Positions 1 through 14,100 of a stretch of DNA of 64,000 nt are shown in pieces (the stretch's first letter is position 1; every line of letters starts with the position of its first letter). The position numbers and the translations under genes were made by a program. Below the pieces are notes generated by a model. The model saw nothing but the letters and a program-made list of their open reading frames with translations, had not been told where the DNA came from and ran no database searches. The DNA comes from Dallia pectoralis (taxonomy: Eukaryota; Chordata; Actinopteri; Esociformes; Umbridae), in contig CM055755.1 of assembly GCA_029465975.1 (NCBI GenBank), forward strand, positions 5,899,138 through 5,963,137, read 5' to 3'.

Positions 1-616
1 GAATATAGTAAGTATATTCTGTATTAACAGCAGTACAATTATTTACTTTAAATCGCTTTAAAATGTTAACACAAAAAATAAAAAATAGCAAAAAAACGTA
101 TGCATTATTAATATGTTCATGGGTCCCTTATGAAGATATGGAAATATATAGTGTTAGGTTAAAGTTCATTGTTACCACAGCGTGAAAGTAGTTTACAGGA
201 AAATACTCTTTGAAATATACACGGATGAGCCAAAACGTAATGCCTAATATGCTGTTGGTCTCTCAATGTCAATTGTGCTTCCATTACATGCTAGCTGGGA
301 GTATCTGAAATTGTCGCAGTGTTTGACACTGTTTGGGATTTTGCATTTTATAGAGCAGTTTGCATGCTCTTTATAAATGGGCTGTGTGTATAATGGATAG
401 ACCGATATGGCTATATGGGTTTCTGCAACGCAGATGGTGTACTGTAAGGCAATTGGATTTTGTCGTTTGGTTGCAAGGTTTAATGAGAACAGGCGGTGTG
501 GGACGGGTTCTATCAATAACATGGAAGTGCAGTACGGGGAGTCCACTGACCGAGTGAAGTAGCTCGCCGCACACGTGTGTCATTGTTTGGTATGATGTCA
601 TCAAAGAGGTGATTGC
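1..616. other. AT-rich non-coding DNA
   Basis: No convincing coding region is seen. The short overlapping open frames near 244-604 lie on both strands and have no recognisable motif. The only identifiable item is a short transposon-terminus fragment at 217-246. Confidence 0.5.
217..246 (+). repeat. Tc1-like transposon terminus fragment
   Basis: The stretch containing cggatgagccaaaacgtaat resembles the outer end of the Tc1/mariner-like family seen more fully at 2296, 31819 and 57416. Only about 30 bases are left, so the assignment rests on similarity to those copies. Confidence 0.35.
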
Positions 617-956
617 GGTTGTTCTGGTTTGTGTTGGGACAGAGATGTTCTGGTTTGTGTTGGGTGTGTGTTAGGGATGTTCTAGTTGGTGTTGGGTGTG
701 TGTTAGGGATGTTCTAGTTGGTGTTGGGTGTGTGTTAGGGATGTTCTAGTTGGTGTTGGGTGTGTGTTAGGGATGTTCTAGTTGGTGTTGGGTGTGTGTT
801 AGGGATGTTCTAGTTGGTGTTGGGTGTGTGTTAGGGATGTTCTAGTTGGTGTTGGGTGTGTGTTAGGGATGTTCTAGTTGGTGTTGGGTGTGTGTTAGGG
901 ATGTTCTAGTTGGTGTTGGGTGTGTGTTAGGGATGTTCTTGTTGGTGTTGGGTCTT
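617..956. repeat. Minisatellite, 32-bp unit, about 9-10 copies
   Basis: The unit contains ttagggatgttctagttggt followed by gttgggtgtgtg. The core ttagggatgttct recurs every 32 bases (671, 703, 735, 767, 799, 831, 863, 895, 927). The central copies are nearly identical; the first copies (tgttctggtttgtgttggg) and the last are diverged, the usual pattern of an array homogenising from its centre. No coding role is seen. Confidence 0.95.
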
Positions 957-2295
957 TTTCGAGGGTACAATCACAGTTGTTTGTTTCTCTGGAATAAGGA
1001 TCTTATGTAGATGTCCTCCCTACGGATATAGAGGATTTTTTTTACCTCAAACTTAAGCTTGAGCTTGAGCAGGTGGTCCGGCGTCCAAGCAAAGATTTCA
1101 GCCTGGCACCCAGCGATTTGTGACTCAATCTGGTGTCAGAATTGGGAACATTCTGGGGATTCTTGGGGAAGATTCACCCGCCTGTTTTCATTAACCCTCT
1201 GGTCATGTGAACGTGCAAAACATTTTGATATGGCCTCATGCACTCGTATCATCCCCCAGCGCAGCCTTTAGAGGACTGCGGACCCATCAGAGTCTAGGTT
1301 TCTTCATAGGTTCTGACAATTCTAGTCACAGTCAATCACCGTTGTTGCTTTCTGTTCGGGGTTTTAATGCCGGTGTCTGTATACGCATTAAGTGACAACT
1401 GCTGATGCGAAAATAAATATGATTGAAAGATTTGTAAGACAGGGATGAGAAAAGACAAACCAACCCACAAGGTACACATTAATAACATTTCTGTTAGATT
1501 AAATTTGTGAAAAAAAAATGAACAGAATTCATAAAACACCATCTACGACCTCTGTAAAAAATTCGTTCAACAAGGTTGTTTAGACACTATTTTATTGAGC
1601 GGTCACTACACGGCTGTAAAGTTTCCCGACGGTGTGGTTTGGCAAATAAATCGATCAAGGATATTATTTTTGTCAGAAAACGTGGTACGCGACATTTTAA
1701 ACAAATTGCCACATAAATTAGCTTGACAAACCCCTGCAATATATCAGACAACATGCTCTTGACTGGACTTAGGTGAATGATGCGTCCAAAAATACACAGA
1801 TCGGCTCATTGGTGTGAACGCCATTTTCCCCGTTGGCTTGTTTCAATATACATCAGGTTGACCTTTAATTGTGAGGATTTATTGAAACAGACAAGGTATG
1901 CCAGATGGAGTGATAGCCTTCTATTATTCAACACTAATGCATGCAATGTAGGCTAGCCACTACCCACAGGGTACCCCTGTTTCATCTCTTTGTCTTTATG
2001 CCCTTTGCTATGCTCCACCTCATATCGCATGCAAGAGGTCGTTGCCTGCGAGGCAGAACCCTTTATTTGGCTTTACTTGATTCTTGACTTTTGATTTCTC
2101 ATCGACTTGTAGAGTATCACTGTGTTGTAGAATTACGGAGGCATAGTGAAGAGAAGGCAAAATTCCAGACCACATATTTCCTTCACGTTAGTAGAACTAG
2201 GCTGTATGACTGTGTTATATCGATCATTATCAATCAATATTCTATTCTATAGTTTTTCAACATTTTGGTAAAACGAAATGTTTAGGGTTTCTTAG
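957..2295. other. Non-coding DNA, nothing recognised
   Basis: Small open frames (62-70 codons) occur on both strands without domains, splice context or codon signature. No repeat family is recognised. Confidence 0.45.
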
Positions 2296-2412
2296 ATGAT
2301 ACGCTGATGAGCCAATACAAAACCCAGGTGAAGCGAATAACGTTGATCATCTCCTAACGAGGGCACATGTCAAGGTCTATGTAGATTAAATACATTAGAT
2401 TAGACAAACAAA
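2296..2412 (+). mobile_element. Tc1/mariner-like element, 5' end relic
   Basis: The segment runs from gctgatgagccaatacaaaa through caggtgaagcgaataacgtt and gggcacatgtcaaggtc to gtagattaaa. It is collinear with the 5' ends of the copies at 31819 and 57416, which share the same order of landmarks (gatgagcc, aggtgaag, ctaac.agggcac.tgtc.aggtc, gattaaa). Only the terminal region before the transposase gene is present. Confidence 0.7.
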
Positions 2413-2930
2413 CAGTTTTCAAGATCCATACAATTTTCAAGATCCATACAGTTATAGTCCATTCAGCCATATAGACCGTATTTGATTACATATATTCTAT
2501 TGTCACGAAATTGGAGGTCGGCCACTAGCACAGAGAAAACCAAGGGCGTTCATTTATGAAATTATAAACTTTAACAAAAGAACACTAAATAAGACAGGAC
2601 ATAAGCAGCACGTAGCATTAGCTTACGCCAAACAAAGACAGACAAAACACAATAGGAAAGGAGGAGCTTAAATAAGGATAGTGATTGGGGAAACAGGTGA
2701 GGACAACAATCAATGAATCAAGCGTCCGTGCGCTAAACGAGGAGAGAGGGCGTTCGATTTCACAGGCACGAGCATCCTCCAGGGCCATGACGTGACATGT
2801 ATGGCTTTTCACAAGATGACCGTAGGTCCATGAGGAGGTTATTAGGAACCGTCAACTGATTTTGTTAAATGTCAATGAACAATTCAGAAAATGTTTCTTT
2901 GGCTTTCCTTGATGGGGTGTCTTATTTTGG
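2413..2930. other. Non-coding DNA with an 18-bp tandem pair
   Basis: ttttcaagatccataca occurs twice, at 2416-2432 and 2434-2450. A 64-codon minus-strand frame at 2618-2812 has no recognisable product. Nothing else is supported. Confidence 0.45.
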
Positions 2931-3010
2931 TTAAAAGTTTGGGGTTTAAGGTAGATGCTTGGTTCTACATGGAACCCGATATGGTTCTACCTGTAAAAAC
3001 ATCTTTTAAG
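2931..3010. repeat. Possible fish MITE fragment (ggttctacatggaacc)
   Basis: The near-palindrome ggttctacatggaacc (2961-2976) followed by ggttctacct resembles the ggttct/agaacc motif repeated in a common teleost non-autonomous DNA element. Ends cannot be delimited and the call rests on this motif only. Confidence 0.3.
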
Positions 3011-5730
3011 AAAACTAGCAAGGGATATTTAATAGTTCACGGTACGTAAAATTTAATTTGATGGATCTTTAAAGAAAGATAATTTACACAATGTTACAAC
3101 TGGCCAAAGTCAGTACAATATGGAATTGCATAACTCAACACATTAGAGAAACTATAAGGCCACTCTCACTCACACAAAAGTAACCAAAAACAACTCCAAA
3201 AAGTATTCCAATAAACCACACCTACTAGAGTTAAATTAAATCTACTGTATAAGAGATAATGACTTGCCACTCAAACACTGAATGGATCATTATGGGCGAT
3301 ATGGGTCCATAGAGAACTAACACCCCTTTTTGAAGAGAGGAACCCTCATTTTTGGGTGTACTATTTCATGCATTTCAATACACGTCGACTCTCTTTCATA
3401 ACCGCTTGTCTGAAATGACTTAAACGCTAGCGGAAGTACCGCGAGACACTGCCCTTCGTCTCACCTTGCAGTCTTGTCGGATCTGTTAGAATGTATAAAG
3501 TATGCCATATTAAATAAAGCTCTTTTCATCATTGCACTAATGAGCCCAAAGCCTCCTGTTCCCTTCATTACTTCCATCGGGTATGGAGGCCATCAGTGCC
3601 AGCTCTTACCTGCCTATAATAAAGACCGACCGAAGATATATTGTCTGGGTTGCAGACAGCACTTGACTGTACTACCTCTATTGTATCCAGATGAGGCTGG
3701 TGCTGGTGTAATTATAGAGAAAATATCTATCATGTCTCCCACTTTCTATTGCTTTAGAGATAATTAGAGACGTGAAGTCGTGTTGCCACTGTGATTGTTT
3801 CGGCGGGTGCTATGGAAATTAATCTACAGTACCGTAGGTGATATAACGGAACACGATGTGATCAGAAAACCGCCGTTAGTACTTCTTGTCTTTTGAATGT
3901 CAAAATGCTGTTTGTTTAAAACAATGAGAAGCAACTAGCGACATTCCCCAGTGACTTAAATACCCTCGCTAATTGCTAACTATGCACTGGTGTGTGTAAT
4001 CAAAACAAACCACCGGAAAACAGGAAGTGCACTCCACTAAATACCCCGAGTGGGAACCTAGCGTTCACCACTCGTGACCAGTTTATCACTTGTGTTTAAA
4101 GGCATCTCTTGGTAGAGGAAAGAATATTATCAATAATATCGTCGACTTTGGGTCCTGGCTTCTGATGGGATATAATATTGTGTCATGTTAATTTTGGAGC
4201 AGGTTAGTGCGGAAAGAAGCTGTGACACAACATACTTTGACAATTAATCTTTTCTTGTTCACTACAACCCAACTTCAATTATTGTAATTCATCATCAAGT
4301 GGAGATGAACGCCACAAAGAATAATTACAGTGTTTAACAATGTTGATACTTTTTTAACATTAACATATTGCTGGGTGGGCTTTCGTCAGGCGATGAAGCA
4401 TTTCTAAACCACTGCAAATTTTAAGGTTCCCAAATGTTGTCAGTCTCAGACATTTTACCCGACCATGTAACCTAACTACGGGAGTAACAGTGAAGTGCCA
4501 AGCTTGGCTAAAAGCTTGGTCCATAAAGTGTCTAATCTAATCACCACAGCCGCAAATTGAAAAAAAGGATACAGGAAACTGAGTCTGTTTCCCAAGCCCT
4601 TAAGGAAGGCAGTAAACCCAAAATGCCACATGGTCACTTTTAAAACCGCCTGACCACTGTGGCTGTGAGCTCACTTGCTGAGAAAACCTTACGGCAAGTC
4701 GAATAAGCGAATACCATGTTAACAAATGATTAGATATACAGTAGGACAAATGAAATTGGCCCACCTAATACGTAGTGTATACTACATAACTATACTAAAT
4801 GTGCTGCTAGTATGTGTGTCCTCTGCGATCCATGTGGACATCGAAGCTGAGATGCACCATTAAGAATTTGAAGCTGTGTTGTGAATTGCGCATAACACAT
4901 TAAATGGCTGAAATGATGTGGATTCAGACTAATAGTGCAAATGTGACCGCGGCCCACACCCATAAACGGACACGAACACTCAATCCATTGACACACATCT
5001 GATGCCAACGTTGTTTCATCCGGCCTCAATGATAACAACAACAGAAATATATTTCCGGGAACAAAACCACAATCAAACAGAGGAACCTGTTTTAGACTCA
5101 TACTCAAGTTACGTTATTCTCGATGCCCTTCGAGGAATGCATGTCGAATAAATATGGCGGTGTACGCATAATGCTGAGACAAATTAAAATTGAGTGGTGT
5201 GAATTAACGCCAAATAAGACTGAATCGATGTGTACATTACAGAACCGTCAGAAAGTATTTCTTCACATGATGTTGTGTTATACACTTAATAAAAACAAAG
5301 AAACCATACGTATCCTCTCATTACAAAGCATAACATTTTTTTCACATTTATGGGATATTCGAAAAAACTTCAGTCTAAGCGGAACCAGCAGTTTATTAAC
5401 GTTGTTTAATATTACTGTGGCAGACATCCTAGAGATATCCCTATAGTGTGATTCTGTCATCAGTTCGGTGGACATTTTTGAACAAAAACAAACCATACCC
5501 AAGAAGCTCGACTATATCATGAAATTCAAATTGCATTAGAACATCACAGATATCCATTTTCCTCCACACGCATTGCATTTCGTAAAATGAACGTTTTGCT
5601 TCAGCCGATTGGGAGGAATCCTTTTCGGAGACTAGTTTCGTGTTAATCAACAGGAACGGATAGCTTTTAGAGGAAATGTATTATTCACTTTTGCTATAAT
5701 CTACAACCTAAGAAAATATGTCATTTCTTG
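3011..5730. other. Non-coding DNA, nothing recognised
   Basis: AT-rich sequence. Open frames of 97-107 codons (3474-3767 plus, 4790-5107 minus, 5123-5446 plus) have no domain and look like chance frames. No repeat family is recognised. Confidence 0.45.
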
Positions 5731-6160
5731 CCGCAGCTCATTGCTTCGGGAACTTGCACGACACCAGATTTGCTGCGGAGGGTTCTCAAGGAGAGACCGG
5801 CCATTGATACCCGACCTCTGGAGGAGAACTGAGTGGGCGTGAGTCCGCTTTTAATTCATCCGCTCCCTCCTCCTACTTCACCGATTTCTCTGCTCCGTCG
5901 ATCTTTTGTCCGAAGCGTGGCCAACGCGCGTCCCCGTGAATCACCGTGATGAAGGGGTCTTATCGTCGGTAGAGGACACGGAGAACGGACGCCGCTCGCC
6001 ATCCCCCCCCCCCGCTACATAACGGAGAACTCCGAACCCGAGGTGTCTCGCCCCAGACGCGCTATAAAAACCACTTGCACCACTTTAGCGTTTTCGCAGG
6101 TCGGTCTTTAGAGGAGGATTAAATATACATTTCAGCGCTCGTTTCAAATGCGGAGGCTGG
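5731..6160 (+). promoter_or_regulatory. CpG-dense segment with TATA-like box (candidate promoter)
   Basis: This segment is clearly richer in CpG than its surroundings, for example between 5,895 and 6,062, and it includes a C-run at about 6,004-6,014. A TATA-like tataaaa lies at 6063-6069. About 80 bases further on, an ATG at 6148 opens a 66-codon frame (to 6348) of no recognisable product; a possible splice donor (ctg/gtaaat) sits at about 6,329. The composition and TATA box are seen; the promoter role is inference. It could equally be a CpG-rich repeat or an enhancer. Confidence 0.25.
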
Positions 6161-8160
6161 GCCCTGCCCCGTCTCCCCGGAACCGGCTCCCTCCCGAAAG
6201 AGCACTAAAAGCAATCTGGACACATAGTTTTACAGACGCGGCCGGATCAGAGCAATTAACAGTAAATCATACGGAAGAACCGAGTACTCGTCTGGCAGTT
6301 GACAGAGCTGTCGCTGGCGAATGGCTGGTAAATAAAATACACATATAGTACTGCTGCCATATAATACTCAACCTGAGATAGATACATACAATGTATGTAT
6401 CTCTCTTCTCCCTTTCGGTGGATCTGGGTGACCGACTGGAACTAGGCACCGGGATATTTTATGGACCTGAGGGCTGAGATCACTTCCTTTGGTTTATATA
6501 CGTGTTGCATCCACTTATCGAGAGCTATGGATGTTCCTTAATCATTATCAATTAGATGAGCTGCAAGGGTGCTTTAGAAAAAAGCAAACACACAGAGACT
6601 TAAACAGACAAATAAAGTTGTTTTTTTTGTCCTATAGCAACTAAAAATCATAACAAATATTTCATTGGATTCTTTACGCTGTCCTATATCAATCGTTTGT
6701 TTCAAAAAATGTGCCAAAGAATCCACATCCACAGGAGCAGCTAATGACTAATTAGCGTTGCTATTTTGTCGGACACAGTACGGCATTTTCTAATTGCCAC
6801 TTTGCATGCCTTCATTTTAACAAAGAACAGACGTCAAATTGCCAAATTTTCCCTAAAACATCTCAGATTTAGGTTATGGTATGCTTCCATAGACTAGAAT
6901 CGGCTGGCATTATACATTTTCTTCAAAACCAATTTGTTTGTGCAGTCTGACATTAGACTGACAGAGAATTCAGATAGATTGAATGATGATAGATGAATGT
7001 GAAACTAGATCAATCCGGTTAGAGTTATCTACGACCTCGATACACCGTCATCCGTTATCGAATGTCTTCGAATGTCTTCCCAGCGTTAATAATTGATTTG
7101 TTGTTCTTTCCTCTACCATTCTTTTAAGAATATCTCCCTTAATAATTGGTCACATTCATGTTTTTCGGCGACTTGGGCAGCCTGGGGCTCAAAGTCCTAT
7201 TTCATCACCAAAAAGGTCAAACACGCTGGTAGAGCCAGATGGCCGCACCAAACATACATTCTCCCATTCAGCGGGTGCACATCATTCTGTTTAAATATAC
7301 TGGAACTAATAAGTAATTAAAGGACACGGGCGAGTTCAGCTGCAGACACCAACAAAGTGAAGAAGGTTCCAGTGGTCCGGCTCCAAATATAAAACATTCA
7401 GACAATATCCCTGACAAGACAGTGTGCTCGACTCCAGTGTGTGTCCAGAGTGCAGTCCCCGATGCATCCAGTCTTTATTTCACATGCGATCGACATTGGA
7501 GAAACGGCGCTTGTACAGAGTAAGAACAAGGGAGGACCACTCGGATGAAGCCTCCTGGGACGCCGAAGCGATGGCAGAAGAAGCAGAGCCGGTCAAGTGT
7601 TAGGCATGGCCAGCAATATGGACTCAGAATATGAAAGCTATCAGTAATAGGATACAGGTTGTGATCTGTTGCGTCAGACGTTCCCTATTGGAGTCATTAC
7701 AGCACCATGTCTACAGTGGACCTAACAAGCGCTCGAGGCAACAGCTACATGGCATCGGTCGGCGGCCCTCGTGCGATTGCGCGGAGGACATGCCGCGGCC
7801 TCCGCAAACCATCTGACCGAGAGCATCGCTGTCCGTATTCCCGTCCAAATGCGCGTACAACCCGCTAAGGTCATCCAGAAGCCTGCTGTGTGGATCCGGC
7901 AGATCCGTTCTCGTCCCACATTCGCCTGGTGGCGATCGTTCTGCAGTTTCGCCGTTTCCCAGACGTGCCTGGAGCCAGATGACAGGAGTAGAGGACAGCT
8001 GAAGCATGTCCTCGCTAGAGGAGCCAGCCCCCATGAAGCCAGACAGACCTAATCTACTCTCTTGTCCTAGTAAAGTTCCCCTTAGCAATCATTCACCGGC
8101 TAGCCGTCCAAACCTCTTCAGCCCTGTGGGCAAACTGTCTGAAGGCAGTCCAAAATAGAT
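6161..8160. other. Non-coding DNA; GC-richer at 7,330-8,090
   Basis: The GC-richer part carries overlapping frames on both strands (125 codons minus at 7711-8088, 93 codons plus at 7771-8052). That is what composition alone produces; neither has a recognised domain. A 10-bp direct repeat (tcgaatgtct) lies near 7,058-7,077. Confidence 0.4.
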
Positions 8161-11100
8161 AAATGCAGCACCGGGTTGGATCATTCAATCAAACGGATAT
8201 TGGAGAGAGTGGACAAAAGTGCTTTTTGTTGCACTCAATCACACGATCGTTACACGTTATTGACTGGTCCAGGCTTACTGCGTGCAAGGCGACGCCCACT
8301 ACAAGGCCTCGAACATGCATTCTCTCACACTTCGGAGGGAATTGTGAGCACGTGTTGCATTATCCAAATGAACACGCCGTGTAAACAAGGCGGTAGATGC
8401 ATTACTCAATGAAATCTGCTAATCAACTAACTCAGCAGTGTCAAGAGGAGATTTTACAGATCCAAGCCCCAGACCCAAGTTTTTCCCTGTCAGAAACCTC
8501 AAAGAAGAAGCAAGGCCTAGTTGGGTCAGAACTTAGGAAGAAACCTAGAGAGGAACGTCGGCGTGTTTTGCATGTCGAGACGACAAGCAGGTCAACAAAT
8601 GCATGTGGGCTGTGTCTAGGGTCTGTAAACCGAATCTATTTCCATTCACTTTGCCAAGACCAAAAAGCACACCAACGCCGCCCTGACAGGCCCTAGAATA
8701 GCCCAGAGCTCCCTCCCGTCGCACCAAGACGGCAGGGGTGAACATGAGTAAGCCAGCGACTTTGCCCCTGAATGGCATCGGAGAGAGGAAATCTCAGCGG
8801 AGATGAGCACCCGCCAGGTAGAGAGGGCGGCGGTGGTTTCCAAATCCAGTGTCTTTCGGTTCACCTTGTCACCCTTGGGCCAGACCAAACTTAATCATAG
8901 ACCCCGCTGCAGAGAGGAATCTTTATTAGAAACTTAAAGGTTGAGCCTGAGTCTGCGATTCCCCTTGATCGGCAGGTCATTCCACAGCAGCGCGCCTCTA
9001 GGGAGAATAACCAAACAGATTAGTTTGTCTCTCCGAGTACCTTGTCAAGTGGCTATGACAAAGGGCCCATACTTTTGAGTTCCGTCGCCAATTAAATTCT
9101 AACCGATCCGAAAGCATCGGGACACAGCGAGATTGCACGGTTACATAACGAGTCTACACTGTCAATATTCCCTTTCCTAACACAAACGGTAAACCGCCAC
9201 AGTATATTTGCCCAGATTCCAACCCACTGTCAACCGACGTCAAATAATATGTTCCGGACGGGTAAGTCACTGGCCAGTGTTGAATGCAATTATATCTCGC
9301 TGTGCGGGTGATTTCAGCAGATATTAGCAGCTTAATGAGAGATCAGCCGGTGATAACTTAGTGGCCACTGGCAGCATGTTCGCGATTGGGCCGGCGGGAC
9401 TTTGTTGTTGATCGGCACACAAATACACGGGCTCATCGACATGGAAACCTTTTCGCCTAATCATAAGTAATCACTTGTGTAATGGTAATTATAGTTAAAC
9501 ATCTACTAAATGTTGTTGAATAATAACACCAATCAAAGTATAGATACAGCGATAATTCGGCAAATTGAGAAGCTATTCGTTAAATCGGAAAACAAAATTC
9601 AGTTCTTCCGTTCGCTTTGGTCGTTCGTTTTAACAAGCGTAACGTGCACACTTTTTCATACTTTTCAATTGTATACCTTAATATGCAATAATAATATGTT
9701 GCGGTTTTACAACAGCGTTTTCCCCGCGAACTTAAAGTGCCGTGGCGTTATTATCTGTGCGAGGACGAGTGCTTAACAGAAACAATCTAATACACGGAGC
9801 TGCACGTTATGAATGGGAAGTGATTATACCTCAGCTGGCTTCTCCTGAGAACCCTCAGGGAAACCAAACACAATTTGATCCGATTTACATTTATATGACA
9901 CTCCACGTAGAGAAGGGCATCTGGAAAGAAGCAGCATCCAAACACAACATGCTGTCATCGCTGTGTTAAGTTTCGCCGGCCGGGCCAGGAGCTACAACGC
10001 GCACGCCCGTCTTCTGCATGAAACTTCAGATTTATTGCTTCCAGTAGTCAATGATGTTCTACACTTGTAAAACCACTGTGCCTTTTGTTCCCGCGCGCAA
10101 ACATGCTAAGGTGACAAGGCTAAATGACTACTGCAAAATAGCATTGACCTCGGCTGCCAGTATATGCTTCAAGAGAGTAGCATGGGATTAACCTACATAT
10201 TACACGCCAACCTGGAGGGAATGCAATATGCAAAACAACCGCTGGTGGTGGCATGAACATCACACTGCACATGGCCCAGTTCCACCTAGATAGGTAAGAG
10301 GATCCCCATTTTATTCATAGTGCCCCTTAAAGGGATATTTCACTGTTTTTGCATCTAGACCGCCTAATGTGACTTTTCCAGTAACATAACTTAGGTGTTT
10401 ATTCGGGCAATAGTTTTGGACAAATCTGAAATGTATTCGTCTTTGAAGTTGCTTGAGGCAAATATACCCCAGTTGAGAACCGTTACCGTACGGGTCTTTT
10501 CTTATTCATAGTTAGTACGTAGTTAAAGAATGGCCTCTCAAAACGTCCACAAATGTACCATTAAGGCTTTATCACCACCTGGTATGGGAATTGCAGTACC
10601 TGCAAACGATGACCTCCAGGTGGTGGCGCGGAAATGCCACGCAGATTATCATGTTCCTCAGCCAACTGATTGTTTGGTCTTGGCGAATGCGTTCCAGCTA
10701 TCGCTAACTAAGACCAACCAGGTCAGGGACAGGAAATTTAAAAAGCCTCAAGACCCAGGCCCTCAGACTAACCATTTCTCCCAAACCAGCACCGTACCAG
10801 CTTTCTCCGAGTGGACTAAATGGTGACAGGTGGCCGGTGCGGCGCATATGGTGGCTTCCAGTGAACGGCGGAGGAGATCAATATTGTTATTACGTACATT
10901 ACTTATGCCTTTCATGATTCACCGTCAGATAACGAAACGAGCATGAAATACAAATGATCAAATCCCTCTGGTTCTCCTTAGAAATGTACCGCGGCAACGT
11001 AACATTTTGGAGACGTTCGATTAGGATCCTTTGTTTTTTTTAAACTGTCCGAACGTTCCAATATAATCTGGTGCTTTATGGGATGCCATTACGCTCATTG

Positions 11101-14100
11101 AGACCGCGTCGTAGCGCACCGGCTGTAAGGAGCTGCTGGAGGGTCTAATTAACCCCTACACCCTCGACCATTTTCATTCCGTTTTGGGATACTTGGGTGC
11201 AAATGGTGGAGAGTCGTTTAAAAAAGAACGCCCAAGGACAGAGCGGAAAGGGTTTATTTACGATTTGTCTTAACTATCGACCTTGCACGCTGCATCTGCA
11301 CATTTTAACTTTAGCACAATGGCGCGCGCTCGGTCCGAAACACTCTCCCGGGACAGTCTCTCTATCGCTCACGCCCACGCGCGTTCACCCATACCCGTAT
11401 AAACGTTCAGGCTTAATATTTTACAACGTACACTACACTGTAAACACCGGCCCCTTATATTTTCCATTTTCATCGTATTCATTCCGTGAACGCTCATTCA
11501 AATCCCCCTAAAGTCGGGGTGTTTACCATGTGGTTGCGTAGCTATATGTGAGTAAAGCGTCCGGCCCAGAAGCGGTCTGCACACACCTTACTTAGAAGTG
11601 TAGCCAGGAGGAAAGTCTGTCCTAGAATGAAGATAATAAACACGTGCGTCACCGTCCACCTTATTGGCTCGAGGCAGCGAGCAAACAAACAAAGGCATAG
11701 TTGACCCAAATTATAAATATATAAAGGACGGGCAGAGAAGTATACGTACCTTTTATTTTTGCACGACACTATTGTTCTATAATAGGCTCTATGAATGCGT
11801 CGGTTGTGCTAGAAGATGGGTTTATTCTCAACTGGATAAATCCTGTCTGTGCCATGTAACCGACAATCCTACTGGGGATCTAGGATTTAATGAACCGACT
11901 AAGTATCGAAAAATGTTCAACTGGGGCATAGAGAGTTGCGACCTATTCTGTGTGTAACTGATTTGCAATACACACTCCATTTGGAAATATGTGAAACGAA
12001 TAAACTCAAAGGGGAGCATTTTCTGATCTGCAAGGAAAGTTAGTTACTAAAAGAAAACTATAGACCTGTACTGTATGTCAGACTTAACATTTGGAAATAG
12101 AGATGGCTGGATTAAAAGGAGTCACGGAAAGGGAGATATTGCGTGTTTTGTGTGATCTCGGCGCAAATAAAAAGCCTAGTCCAATTTGTGTTTTAGTGCC
12201 CTCTGAATGCCCTGATACAACGCTGAAGTGTTCTGAAGTTGTTTTGCAGTAAGGTTTTTTGACAACGAAATTGGGGCAGTGCTCTTAAGAAAACCCAAGT
12301 AAAAGCATCTCCCGTTCAAGAGAGGCAGGACTACAAGGGTCTGTATAGACCTGTGGAGCTTCTCCTAAGCACCCAAGCAGCTATCAAATAAGCTACACAT
12401 CTGTCTCTGTCCGGTGCCACTGGTCGAGTGCAGAAGCTTATTCTGCAGGTGGGACTGATTATAAAAATGAGAATTCTAGGATTTTAGCTCGATTGTCAAG
12501 GTAGCTGTGGAGCAAAGGCATCTTTAGCAAACCAAAAGCTAATTGGAAATGATTTGCGCTCCAGATGAGCCGAGACAGACTTGATCGTTTGCTGTGAAAC
12601 AAATTCAGTAACATCAAGGATGTTTGGACAAAGAAAGTTCAATTTTGCATTCGGTGTAGGAAAATAGAGCATCGGCATCAATCAGCCCTTACGAGGTAGA
12701 ATGTTTTTCCATTTCTGTATTTCGTGCCTCCAGGCTAGCATAACTTTGACTTTGAAAATATCATTTCAGCCTGCGATGTTTATGCAAGGCTTTTGAGGGA
12801 AGAAAGCTAAATGCATATGGTCTGTTTTCTTGTGCACAACATGCAAAGCAGATAGCCGTGATAGAGGAAGACGCAACTAGCGTGTCTAACCTACACATCC
12901 TAGAACATTTGTATGTAATAGATCTGTGAGTGTTGATATATTTTCACGGGCCTTACCATAGACCCAACATTTCCTTTCAATGGTGTAAACTCTACCTCGG
13001 GGAAGAAATGTTCTTTTCCAGCCTTACAATTGCTAATATGAGTCTTTGGTATTTGGTTGTTTACTTACATTACTAATTAGACGGGCTAGAAAAATTGTAC
13101 TTCAAATTACATGTTAGATAGTTAGCTGTTATCTAGGGCATGAACATATTTATATTCCTGCTAACACCTTTGATATATGATATGGGGCTAACCTGCACAT
13201 TTCCTTAAAATGCATTAACTCTATACATTGTTGAAGGTTTTTTTCGTCGGTTTTGTTCAGTCAATGTTAAGACGTCTGTCTTGCGAGGCCAATCTGCTGC
13301 TGTTCTGGTTCTTATCACAGTGCTTGCAGGAGGTCTGGGCTGGAATCGTTACAGGCAGAGAGGTATGTCCTCGCTGGCCTTCAACATTGATTGAGCGAAC
13401 ACGTGCCGAAGCCACAACAAGACGTTTGTAGACGGAGATGAGACAAGACAACCGTGTGAGATTAATACCTGCCTAAATCTAGACGGTGCTAGCCAATTAT
13501 GATGCACTCTGCGCGACCCGCGGGCTAATCCTCCATCAGCATCTGAACCTCGTTCTCACAATGACACAGCTAACTGCAAGGCAAAGGCTTTATCGTTTCG
13601 CCATTCAAGATTTAGAAAGGTGCTTTTTATCTACTCAGGGTGTTCCATAGTCTCCGATTAATTAATTGAATACGGTTGCTAATACAAAGATGTGTGCATG
13701 AATACAGGGATAATGTAAAATAGGTTAAGCACGCGGTAGAAAGTAGTCCCTAAACATACTCCCTGCAAGGACTATAGAAGGGTTCTGCAAAATGACATGT
13801 TATGTTTGTCATCAGTGGCGTATTGAAGTACAAGAAGGTGCTCTTCGATTTTACGATGAAATGCTATATAGTACAAGCTGTGTGGTGAACAGTGCCCAAA
13901 AAGATTCCGTACAGAAACTTTCTAAAGTGATCAAGCCACTCTCATTGGGCAAAAAAAAAGGCTTTTTTGTTTGTGTCTTGTGCAATAGCAAGCGCTAAGA
14001 ATGCACCAATGGCTTGAGGCCTCAACCGCTTGCATCAAGGTGACAAAGTAAAGGGACAGACAGGCATTGTGTTATTTTCAGAAATCCCACAGAAGGTGAC

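Noticed and set aside
7711..8088. 125-codon minus-strand frame in GC-rich DNA
   Set aside because: An overlapping 93-codon frame on the opposite strand indicates that GC composition, not selection, keeps it open.
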